NCBI GenBank assembly: GCA_946480715.1 | Contig: CAMLKK010000071.1 | Location: 1-10,382 of the forward strand | Source of the DNA: an uncultured Bacteriovorax sp. | GTDB taxonomy: Bacteria > Bdellovibrionota > Bacteriovoracia > Bacteriovoracales > Bacteriovoracaceae | Length of the DNA: 10,382 nucleotides | Reading direction: 5' to 3' | Part shown: piece after piece, positions 1-7,605 of the stretch | Position numbering within the stretch: position 1 is the stretch's first letter | How the letters are laid out: the number at the start of each line of letters is the position of its first letter | Program-made: the position numbers and the translations under genes | The notes under the pieces: model-generated | Databases searched by the model: none | Told to the model about the DNA's origin: nothing | The model's input: only the letters and a program-made list of their open reading frames with translations

Positions 1-1827
1 ATCAAAGAAAAAGTTCGCTTAGGAAAGAGTGATGTTGCTCTAAAAGATTTAGCGGCCATGCCTGAGGAAGGTTTGAGTCTCGCAGAAAGAGCAACTCGCA
101 AAAATCTTATTGGTGTTATTAACTTCTCGAAAAAGAACTTCGAAGTCGCGACTAAAAATTTTGAGGAAGCCCTTTCTATTGCAAAAGAAGATCCTGGTTT
201 AGAATCACAAATTGGACTCAACCTCGGTAGTGCTTTCTATAAAATGAATCAAAATGAAAAAGCGCTAGCAACGCTATCTCAAGTGAATTACAAAAACCTT
301 CAAGATGGAGAAGCTAAAAAATTTCACCAACTCTATGCACTTCTCTCTCAGCAATTAGGTAAAAAAGAACAAGGACTCTCGTCACTAATTCGCAGTTTAG
401 AAGATAAAAAGACGATTACCGAAGTAAAAGCAGAGAGTCGCTACACTCAAATCGAAGAAGAATTCACAAAACTTTCGGAGAGTGAACGTATTCGTTTATT
501 GGAAGAGTTCGATCAGGAAAAGAATATTGTCGTTCCTTATCTTGCCTACAGAGACGCTGAAAAAGCATTCCGAGAAGGTAACCAGGATAAAGTTAAAGAC
601 TTCACTGATTGGATTGAAAAGCGCTATGGCGACAATTCAGAAATCATGAATCTAGTAAAAAGCCTTGGCGTTCGAAATCTCAACAACACAGTTAAAATTG
701 ATTTAAGAACGATTGGAGTAGCTCTTCCAATAACAGGGGACCTGAAATCTCTTGGTGAAAGAGCGATGGCCGGAATTGATATTGCGCTTGAAGATTTAAG
801 TACAGATCCAAATAAAAAATACAAATTAGAAATCAAAGACACAAAAGGAAATCCTGCTACAGGGGCTTTTGCTGTTAAAGATTTAATCGAACAAAATAAT
901 GTATCAGCGGTTATCGGTGGACTTAATTCGCAAGAGGCGACTAAAGAATATTTAGAAGCGAGAAAATACGGTGTCCTCTATATTTCTTTGTCTAAAGTTC
1001 TTCTTCCAAAAGAAGAAAAAAACCATCTTCTCATTGAAGTTCCAGGTTCCATTGAATCGCAAATTCACCACCTCTTTTCAGAGGCAATGTTAAGAAAAAT
1101 TGGTCAAAGACCAGCGATCATGTATCCAAAAACAGAAATCGGTGAAGCTTATGCAAACGAGTTCTGGAGACAATCGAAACTCAACAATCTCGATGTAACA
1201 GGATTAATCTCATTCGAAACTGGCACTACAGATTACCGCGATCCTGTAAAAAATATTTTAGGAATTAAATTCACAAGAGAACGCGAAGAAGAGCTTGCTC
1301 TCGTTAATGACATTGCTTATCTAGAACAAAAGAAGAGCATTAAACGTCTTCAAAACCTGCAACCGCAAGTTGATTTTGATTGGGTATTTGTTCCTGCTCT
1401 ACCAAGAGAAGTTGTTCAGATTCTTCCCAACTTTAATTACTTTGATGCTTTCAACTTGAATTATGTTGGAGTACCAAGCTGGCGTTCAGAACTTATGTTG
1501 AATGAAGGCTACCGATACGGAAATGTGTACTTTATGGATGAACCAATCACGACAGAAGTGACAAATTTTACCCAGAAGTTTAGTCAAAAATTTAAGAAGC
1601 AACCCAACATAGTTGAGACTTTGGCCTATGATTCGTTGAAAATTTTATCTGACATTATCGAGTCAGATGCGTCGTTAGAGACTCGTCAGGATCTCGATGT
1701 AGCACTGACAAAAAGAAATCAGTTGAAAAGTGAAAGCGGACTATGGAATTTGAAAGATGATATTTGGGTAAAAGATATGAGTACTTTTAGAATTCGTCGT
1801 GAAGGTATTGAAGCGTCGGTTCAGTAA
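1..1827 (+). CDS. LpoA/LppC-like periplasmic protein (TPR plus type-1 periplasmic-binding fold), 5' partial
   Basis: The frame is open from base 1, so the true start lies upstream; the ATG at 58 is internal. Numbering is from base 1 (608 residues visible). Residues about 34-134 are TPR-like helical pairs, with the A/G and aromatic spacing seen at NLGSAFYKMNQNEKAL. From about residue 236 (IGVALPITGDLKSLGERAMA) a type-1 periplasmic-binding fold begins, as in branched-chain amino-acid receptors and in LpoA. The segment AVIGGLNSQEA is the usual ligand-lobe strand and loop. A charged stretch at about 420-454 lies between the lobes, followed by FVPALPREV and GVPSWRS. TPR plus this fold is the architecture of LpoA, the outer-membrane lipoprotein that activates PBP1A; a signal peptide or lipobox would be outside the window. 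The alternative is a solute-binding protein of an ABC transporter. The fold is fairly sure, the LpoA role only likely. It ends with TAA just before a strong terminator. Confidence 0.7.
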   Translation: MKEKVRLGKSDVALKDLAAMPEEGLSLAERATRKNLIGVINFSKKNFEVATKNFEEALSIAKEDPGLESQIGLNLGSAFYKMNQNEKALATLSQVNYKNLQDGEAKKFHQLYALLSQQLGKKEQGLSSLIRSLEDKKTITEVKAESRYTQIEEEFTKLSESERIRLLEEFDQEKNIVVPYLAYRDAEKAFREGNQDKVKDFTDWIEKRYGDNSEIMNLVKSLGVRNLNNTVKIDLRTIGVALPITGDLKSLGERAMAGIDIALEDLSTDPNKKYKLEIKDTKGNPATGAFAVKDLIEQNNVSAVIGGLNSQEATKEYLEARKYGVLYISLSKVLLPKEEKNHLLIEVPGSIESQIHHLFSEAMLRKIGQRPAIMYPKTEIGEAYANEFWRQSKLNNLDVTGLISFETGTTDYRDPVKNILGIKFTREREEELALVNDIAYLEQKKSIKRLQNLQPQVDFDWVFVPALPREVVQILPNFNYFDAFNLNYVGVPSWRSELMLNEGYRYGNVYFMDEPITTEVTNFTQKFSQKFKKQPNIVETLAYDSLKILSDIIESDASLETRQDLDVALTKRNQLKSESGLWNLKDDIWVKDMSTFRIRREGIEASVQ

Positions 1828-1852
1828 TATTTTAATTAAGTATCAATAGCTT

Positions 1853-1899
1853 GTGCCAATTGTCGGACCTAAACAGTCAGGCAATTGGCACTTTTTTTT
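1853..1899 (+). terminator. Rho-independent terminator of the LpoA-like gene
   Basis: A perfect 10-bp stem, GTGCCAATTG (1853-1862) with CAATTGGCAC (1882-1891), is extended by a U-G and a C-G pair, one mismatch and a 3-bp GAC/GTC inner stem around a 7-base loop. Eight T residues follow directly (1892-1899). It starts 26 bases after the stop codon at 1827. On the - strand the sequence after the stem is not T-rich, so it is a much weaker terminator for the convergent small gene, but the hairpin could still protect that transcript's 3' end. Confidence 0.9.
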
Positions 1900-1900
1900 G

Positions 1901-2005
1901 CTATTTTTTTGCAGCAGCAATTTTCTTTTTAATGCGAGCTTTTTTCTTTGCTTGAGCAGTTTTTCTTTTCATCTTGAGTGCAATGTTTTTTCTTCCCATT
2001 CCCAT
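1901..2005 (-). CDS. Small lysine-rich basic protein (34 aa), not recognised
   Basis: On the - strand an ATG at 2005-2003 opens a 34-codon frame ending in TAG at 1903-1901. The product begins MGMGRKNIALKMKRKTAQ and ends KIAAAKK. It has 12 Lys and 3 Arg, no acidic residues, no Cys and no aromatics. The heptad-like spacing of Ala, Ile and Lys suggests one long basic helix. A Shine-Dalgarno sequence, GGAAAG (2016-2011), lies 5 bases before the ATG, which favours this start over the Met at residue 3. The extreme basic composition is typical of ribosome-, RNA- or DNA-associated small proteins, but I recognise no family. It is convergent with the LpoA-like gene and divergent from amn. The A-rich sequence could produce Lys codons by chance. 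The ribosome site, regular K/A/R pattern, and stop placed just before a hairpin argue for a real gene. Confidence 0.6.
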   Translation of the reverse strand: MGMGRKNIALKMKRKTAQAKKKARIKKKIAAAKK

Positions 2006-2172
2006 CTTATCTTTCCTTTTTTGTCGGTTACTGAATGTCGTCACAGTGTATTCAAATCAACAAGGGAAATCTAGTATTTAATTGTTGTATCGATCTAAGC
2101 GAAATGATAAATTTTAACTTATAAAAACGTAAGCTTATTGCATAATTAGTTAAATGACATTGGTTGTTAGAA
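2006..2172. other. Divergent intergenic region between the small basic gene and amn
   Basis: About 170 very AT-rich bases that must hold the promoters for both directions if both genes are real. Toward amn, CATAAT at 2141-2146 is a 5-of-6 match to the -10 consensus, with no convincing -35 at the right distance. A weaker pair, TTGTTG (2082-2087) and TGATAA (2105-2110), is 17 bases apart. No riboswitch-like fold or clear operator was seen. Upstream of the small gene only weak -10-like hexamers are visible on the - strand. Confidence 0.3.
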
Positions 2173-3099
2173 ATGGTTGTAAAGAAGGTCGGCCTTAAAA
2201 AAGCGACGCAAAAAAAATCACGCGAGAAAACAGAGGCTAGCCATTCGGCAAAAAAAAGGCGCGAAGTTTTAAATGAGATCAATGATCTTAAGGAAAAATT
2301 ACGTGCACGCCGTATTCATGGAAATGAAGAGAAGAAAAAAATCGCTCAAGACATGCTTGAAAGATACACAGGCATGGATCTTAAAGATTTCCAAAAACAA
2401 ATCATTCTCACAAACTTTCATTACTATGTTGAGCGCTTCAATGCTTTACTACCTGATGCTCATTACACTCAGGGTTCAGCGTTCAAAGCTTCTTCATCGA
2501 AGAAAGCTCAAGTTACAATTATTGAATTCGGTGTTGGTGCTGCGATGGCCGCTCTCATTGGAGAGTTGCTTGCTGTATGTGAACCAAAGGCCGTTCTCTT
2601 TTTAGGATTAGCTGGTGGTGTTCACCCTTCTCTCGACGTTGGAGACTTTGTTCTTCCAATCGCATCGATTAGAGGAGAAGGTGTTACTCAACACTTTTTA
2701 CCTGAACAAGTTCCTGCGCTACCAACATTCAAAGTTCAAAAATTTGTTTCACAAATTCTTGTTGAACATGGACTTGAATATCGTACAGGAACAATTCATT
2801 CCACAGATTATCGCTTCTGGGAATTTGATGATCGTTTCAAATTAAATTTATTAGAGCAAAGAGTTCTCGCTGTAGAGATGGAAACAGCAGCACTTTTTGT
2901 TTCTTGTTTTGTTAGTAAAGTAAATATCGGAGCTCTACTTCTTATCTCTGATTGCCCTCTCAAAGAAGGGGGAATCAAGACGAAGCAATCGGCAAAAGCT
3001 GTCTTCAGAAAATTCACTGATGTTCACATTGAACTAGGTATTGAAGCCATGGCCGACATTGCAGAAAGAGGCGAGGCCATCCGTCATTATCAATGGTAA
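2173..3099 (+). CDS. amn: AMP nucleosidase, short form, with lysine-rich N-terminal extension
   Basis: Hydrolyses AMP to adenine and ribose 5-phosphate in the cytoplasm (known for the family). 308 aa from the ATG at 2173. Residues about 63-308 match the short AMP nucleosidases: the entry motif ERYTGM (63-68), FGVG (119-122), LFLGLAGG (142-149), GDFVLPIASIRGEG (157-170), VEMET (234-238) and SD (259-260). The Glu of VEMET is expected to contact the ribose, and the Asp of SD is the catalytic acid of the nucleoside phosphorylase/nucleosidase fold. Residues 1-50 are an extra, strongly basic, probably helical segment. The start is uncertain: TTG at 2164 is in frame and neither start has a good Shine-Dalgarno; Met61, close to the conserved core, is another possibility. 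It is the first gene of the run toward mreB, 21 bases away. MTA/SAH nucleosidase (Pfs) is an alternative, but the RYTG and IRGEG signatures favour Amn. Confidence 0.9.
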   Translation: MVVKKVGLKKATQKKSREKTEASHSAKKRREVLNEINDLKEKLRARRIHGNEEKKKIAQDMLERYTGMDLKDFQKQIILTNFHYYVERFNALLPDAHYTQGSAFKASSSKKAQVTIIEFGVGAAMAALIGELLAVCEPKAVLFLGLAGGVHPSLDVGDFVLPIASIRGEGVTQHFLPEQVPALPTFKVQKFVSQILVEHGLEYRTGTIHSTDYRFWEFDDRFKLNLLEQRVLAVEMETAALFVSCFVSKVNIGALLLISDCPLKEGGIKTKQSAKAVFRKFTDVHIELGIEAMADIAERGEAIRHYQW

Positions 3100-4155
<1,056 letters not shown>

Positions 4156-4176
4156 CATTTATTTTAAGAGGCTTTC

Positions 4177-5058
4177 ATGGTGGAAAGCTCGCTACGCGCG
4201 AAAATTAATTTTATAAAACTAAAACCTGAAGAGCTATCATCTAAGATAGCTCTTTTAGTTTCTAATAATGACAGAATCATTTTCTGGAAGACTTCGCCAC
4301 GTTACTACGAAGGACGTGCGACTCATTTCGAAGTTGGTCCTAAAATCAAACTCACTTTAAGTAAATGCAATATCCATCTGCGCCTCGTAGGGGATCAGAC
4401 TTGTCTTAACTTTTCAGTTAACGATGTTGATTATTTTTTTAGAGCAAAAGTAACAGACCAATTTGATGATCACGAAACGATTACATTTGAACTTGAAGAT
4501 TCATGTTTCAAGGTTGAAAAACGAAGCAAAGAGCGTCTGACAACTTATCCAGTGTATGAAGTTTACTCTTATTTAAAATTTGCAAAAACTCCCGCGAGTA
4601 ATGTTGTTCAATTCAATAAGACCGAACAAAAAACGCGCGATTTTTTCTCAGAGATTGATAATGTTAAAAAAAGTCGCCTTAATGCTTTAAGTGAAGGGAT
4701 CTACCATGAAGATAGTGAGGATCTTGCAGGCTTTCGCGTAGAAGATATTTCTCCATCGGGTTTAAGTTTTTTCGCCAGTCAAAAAGAGAAAGAACTCATA
4801 CTTGATAAAGTCTCAGGAATTCAATTTTCATTAGTTTTAAATTTTGAGATGCAGATTTTTACGTTAGAAGAAGCAAGCATTGTTTATATGATTAATTATA
4901 TCAACGCACAGTTTGCTGGTGTTCCTATGTATAAAGTAGGAGTGACATTCAAATCCAGTCCTAGCTTGAAGAAAAAAATCGAAGAAATTTCTGGAATCAC
5001 TGTTGATTTTAATAACTATCAAAAAGAATTTGAAGAGTTCATAAAAAATGAACAATAA
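4177..5058 (+). CDS. PilZ-domain protein, putative c-di-GMP receptor
   Basis: 293 aa, soluble, no signal peptide or membrane segment. The two c-di-GMP-binding signatures of PilZ are visible: RSKER (116-120, the RxxxR motif) and DISPSG (190-195, DxSxxG with D190, S192, G195). They are followed by beta-strand-like sequence and VGVTFKS (254-260), typical of the end of a PilZ barrel. Residues 1-110 are beta-rich and could be a YcgR-N-like domain. The two motifs are about 70 residues apart rather than the usual 25-35; the extra piece (about 138-182) is polar and charged, so a loop or helical insertion seems likely. A good Shine-Dalgarno AAGAGG (4166-4171) sits 5 bases before the ATG. It is 21 bases after mreB and overlaps the next gene by 11 bases. 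A role in coupling c-di-GMP to cell-wall growth or shape is inferred from position only. Confidence 0.8.
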   Translation: MVESSLRAKINFIKLKPEELSSKIALLVSNNDRIIFWKTSPRYYEGRATHFEVGPKIKLTLSKCNIHLRLVGDQTCLNFSVNDVDYFFRAKVTDQFDDHETITFELEDSCFKVEKRSKERLTTYPVYEVYSYLKFAKTPASNVVQFNKTEQKTRDFFSEIDNVKKSRLNALSEGIYHEDSEDLAGFRVEDISPSGLSFFASQKEKELILDKVSGIQFSLVLNFEMQIFTLEEASIVYMINYINAQFAGVPMYKVGVTFKSSPSLKKKIEEISGITVDFNNYQKEFEEFIKNEQ

Positions 5059-5851
5059 ATTTTTTTTCTATCTGATTCTAGCGGTGACAGTCGGGTGTGC
5101 TTCTCAGGGCGCAAACATAAAGGAACGTTTATCAAAATTTGATGAAACGTATAATTACACTGATAAAAACGGAACGTTCGTTATAAAAATGAACAGCGCT
5201 CTTGGAAAAAAAGGTAAATCTTATTATACCAAACGCTCAATGGAGATGAATGGTAATCAAAAAGAGAAAATTTTAGAAAAAAGTATAGTTATCTCAGATA
5301 TTGGTTCTGTAAAAGGCACACCTATTCTGCGGCCGCGTAAATCACAGTATTCAGTCTGGTTTGATGGAAAGAAATTTTTCAGTGAACTCAACCTGGTGCC
5401 ATCTAAGAAGGCACTAGAAGTAAAAATGGTGAGTCCTGAGAAGCAATGGAATGGTACTAAAATGATTCCTTTTCCTCGCACCAAAGACGTACCTTGTTTC
5501 TTTTCACAAGTTATTGAGTGCGCCGATTTGGCCGGTTTTATTAATAGAGCATCTAAGAGCGAGTCAGGAAGCTTTACAATGTTGGTTGTTTGGGAAGGTT
5601 ATCCTTATCTCAACGAAACCTTCAGTGATTTTCCAGCCGAGCTTTTTTCCGAAGGTGTTCTTGAATATGATGGCAAAACAAAAGATTCTGAGAGAAAATT
5701 TAATTTGAAAGTCGCGGGACAATCGATTGTTTATGTCGTTAATGAAGATAACAAAATGACAAAAATGTTTTGGGTGACCCAGGGAATTTCGATGGTAGGA
5801 AAGTCCGTCAAATACTCGAGTGTTGATGAGGAGGACCCAGGTTTTGAGTAA
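5048..5851 (+). CDS. Putative lipoprotein of unknown function
   Basis: 267 aa. The N-terminus is a short basic stretch, a hydrophobic run (FFFYLILAVTVG) and Cys17 in the context TVGC-AS, a reasonable lipobox, so a lipid-anchored protein is expected. Ala at +2 gives no inner-membrane retention signal by the enterobacterial rule, suggesting the outer membrane. The mature part is mostly alternating beta-type sequence, with two further Cys (150 and 158) that could form a disulfide. The C-terminal tail is acidic. I recognise no family. It is not a peptide-binding protein of the SBP_bac_5 type, being far too short and lacking its motifs, so it is not an obvious partner for the permeases that follow. 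The start at 5048 overlaps the end of the PilZ gene by 11 bases with GAAGAG upstream, and its end overlaps the likely dppB start by 8 bases, so it is translationally coupled on both sides. Confidence 0.7.
   Translation: MNNKFFFYLILAVTVGCASQGANIKERLSKFDETYNYTDKNGTFVIKMNSALGKKGKSYYTKRSMEMNGNQKEKILEKSIVISDIGSVKGTPILRPRKSQYSVWFDGKKFFSELNLVPSKKALEVKMVSPEKQWNGTKMIPFPRTKDVPCFFSQVIECADLAGFINRASKSESGSFTMLVVWEGYPYLNETFSDFPAELFSEGVLEYDGKTKDSERKFNLKVAGQSIVYVVNEDNKMTKMFWVTQGISMVGKSVKYSSVDEEDPGFE
5829..5834 (+). promoter_or_regulatory. Shine-Dalgarno that fixes the dppB start at TTG 5844
   Basis: AGGAGG, a perfect anti-SD complement, lies inside the last codons of the lipoprotein gene. It is 9 bases before TTG 5844. 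It would be inside the coding region if translation began at GTG 5820 or ATG 5826, so it supports the TTG as the true start. Confidence 0.65.
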
Positions 5852-6758
5852 ACTCATTAAAAAATTAAGTTACGCATTTTTAACTATATTTGTAGCACTC
5901 TCGACAATCTTTTTTGTCATAAGATTATCTCCTGGTGATCCAGTTGAAACTGTACTCGGTCAAAAGGCCACACAAGAAGAAATCTCGAAGTTGAAATCAC
6001 AGCTTGGTCTCGACTTGTCTATGCGTAAACAATACAAAAATTACTTGAAAGGCATCGTTAAAGGCGACCTGGGTAAAACAATCTTTGGTAACAAGGATGT
6101 TAAAGAACTACTCAAAGAAAGAATGAGACCAACCATTACGCTTGCAGCTTTCTCAGTTTCGATCGCTGCCTTTGTAGGAATTTTTCTCGGTATCCTCGCA
6201 GGATTTAAAAAGAATAGAGGTTTTGATAAATTCTCACGCATTCTGTCTCTTTTTGCGCTTTCGTTTCCAATCTTTTCACTTGCTCCAATTTTAGTTTTGT
6301 TTTTTTCAATCAAACTAAACCTCTTTCCAGTTTCGGAGTGGGGAAGCCTAAGACACGCCTTTCTACCAATTCTCACTCTAGTTATTCCTTTGAGTGCAGT
6401 CATTATGCGAGTCACTCGTAATAAATATTTAGAGGAAGTTAACAGCCAATGGGTAACGGTAACTAAATCTAAAGGCCTTGATGATGTAGCCGTGCTCTTG
6501 AGAATTTTAAAAGTATGCCTGCCAACAATTCTCAATGTTGTTTCAATTCAATTGTCAGTAGTCATTGCTGGAACAATGATCAGTGAAACTATTTTTGATA
6601 TTCCAGGAATGGGATCTTTATTATTTGAAGGAATTCAAAATAGAGATTATCCCATCGTCCAAGGAGTCATCGTTTATTCAACTGTTACTTATATGTTGAT
6701 CTATTTTATGCTCGACTACATTAATGAGCGCTTAGATCCACGTACGGCGCAGGAGTAG
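5844..6758 (+). CDS. dppB: ABC transporter permease, DppB/OppB family
   Basis: Inner-membrane permease of a di-/oligopeptide-type ABC importer. 304 aa from TTG 5844, close to the family norm. Family signatures: an N-terminal membrane helix (9-27) leading into RLSPGDPV (27-34), GDLGKTIFG (74-82), the EAA loop that docks the ATPase (about 198-216, ending KSKGLDD), IFDIPGMGSLL (250-260) and DYPIVQG (268-274), and a C-terminal LDPR (297-300). Six membrane helices are expected, at about 9-27, 99-121, 133-157, 172-190, 231-250 and 270-292. The start was chosen by the AGGAGG 9 bases upstream; longer starts at 5820 and 5826 would engulf that site. The partner permease follows after 3 bases. Dipeptide, oligopeptide, murein-tripeptide and nickel systems share this family, so the substrate is not decided by sequence alone. 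Confidence 0.93.
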   Translation: MSKLIKKLSYAFLTIFVALSTIFFVIRLSPGDPVETVLGQKATQEEISKLKSQLGLDLSMRKQYKNYLKGIVKGDLGKTIFGNKDVKELLKERMRPTITLAAFSVSIAAFVGIFLGILAGFKKNRGFDKFSRILSLFALSFPIFSLAPILVLFFSIKLNLFPVSEWGSLRHAFLPILTLVIPLSAVIMRVTRNKYLEEVNSQWVTVTKSKGLDDVAVLLRILKVCLPTILNVVSIQLSVVIAGTMISETIFDIPGMGSLLFEGIQNRDYPIVQGVIVYSTVTYMLIYFMLDYINERLDPRTAQE

Positions 6759-6761
6759 GAG

Positions 6762-7595
6762 ATGTCGAGAAAGTTTACAAAAGAAATGAAATGGGGTTTC
6801 GGCATACTTTCGCTTTATGCTGTCTGGGCGATTTGTTGGTTTATCTATCGATACTTCATCATGGGAACGATCAGCCGACCTTACACACCTGAACTGAACA
6901 TGGAAGTTGAATTGGCCATTCCTTTCACAAAAGGTTTAGTGCTGGGAGCAGATCTGCTTGGCCGTTCACTGCTTGAAGTTCTTTCAGCAGGATTAACTTA
7001 CTCTCTGACACTTTCATTTATCGTAACTTTCATCACAGCTTCAGTTGGTATTTTAATGGGCTATTTAGCCGTCAAAGCACCAGGCTGGTTTAAGTTAGCT
7101 TTTGATCTTGTCATTAATCTTGTTTTTATTTTTCCAAGTATTCTTATTGCGATCATGGTTATGGCCGTCACAGGGCAATCAATGCAGGGATTAATTTTCG
7201 CAATGATCATTACTGGCTGGCCGGGCTACGCTAAAATTGCTCGAGGCGAATCTAAACGCGTTCTCTCTTTGACATATGTTGAAGGCGCTCGTGCAATTGG
7301 TATTGGAGAACTCAGATTATTTTTTACAATTATCATACCGAGCATTTTACCCATCATGGTTGTAAATATGGTCTTGGGTATTAGTGGTGTTATCATCAGC
7401 GAAGCTGCTCTTGGATTTTTAGGATTAGGCGGAAGCCCTTATTCTTGGGGTGCCATGCTATCAGCAGCGAAAACTGTTTTACTGGAAGCTCCCCACATCG
7501 CGATTATTTTGAGTATCACAATGGCGGGATTGATTATTGGTCTTAATCTTTTAGGTGATGGATTGAGAGATTATTTAGACCCAAATAAAGCGTAA
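6762..7595 (+). CDS. dppC: ABC transporter permease, DppC/OppC family
   Basis: Second permease of the peptide-type importer, 277 aa. An N-terminal membrane helix (about 12-34) precedes a periplasmic stretch and the DppC/OppC hallmark LGADLLGRSLL (61-71, consensus LGTDxLGRD). The EAA loop is at about 172-185 (YVEGARAIG), then SEAALGFLGLG (213-223) and the C-terminal NLLGDGLRDYLDP (262-274), both very typical of the family. Other membrane segments are at about 80-102, 113-136, 141-156, 193-213 and 245-265. AGGAG (6751-6755) lies 6 bases before the ATG. It pairs with dppB three bases upstream; nagZ follows after 10 bases. It ends in tandem TAA stops (7593-7598). No DppD/DppF ATPase or DppA binding protein is in the window, so these must be encoded elsewhere. 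Confidence 0.93.
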   Translation: MSRKFTKEMKWGFGILSLYAVWAICWFIYRYFIMGTISRPYTPELNMEVELAIPFTKGLVLGADLLGRSLLEVLSAGLTYSLTLSFIVTFITASVGILMGYLAVKAPGWFKLAFDLVINLVFIFPSILIAIMVMAVTGQSMQGLIFAMIITGWPGYAKIARGESKRVLSLTYVEGARAIGIGELRLFFTIIIPSILPIMVVNMVLGISGVIISEAALGFLGLGGSPYSWGAMLSAAKTVLLEAPHIAIILSITMAGLIIGLNLLGDGLRDYLDPNKA

Positions 7596-7605
7596 TAAGG
7601 AAATT

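Noticed and set aside
1853..2074. A + strand frame of 73 codons over the intergenic region
   Set aside because: It starts inside the terminator stem, is Phe/Ser/Cys-rich as expected for the complement of A-rich sequence, and lies opposite the better-supported small basic gene.
2097..2150. Possible hairpin or operator around TAACTTA / TAAGCTTA upstream of amn
   Set aside because: The pairing is only about four bases with bulges in very AT-rich sequence; not distinguishable from chance.
2052..2282. A - strand frame of 76 codons over the amn 5' end
   Set aside because: Antisense to the A-rich coding start of amn, with no ribosome site or recognisable domain; Phe-rich composition is the shadow of lysine codons.
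5048..5851. The lipoprotein as the missing peptide-binding protein of the importer
   Set aside because: At 267 residues it is about half the size of SBP_bac_5 receptors and has none of their motifs.
6041..6535. A - strand frame of 164 codons inside dppB
   Set aside because: Fully antisense to a clear permease gene. Length is explained by few stop complements in membrane-protein coding sequence; no domain seen.
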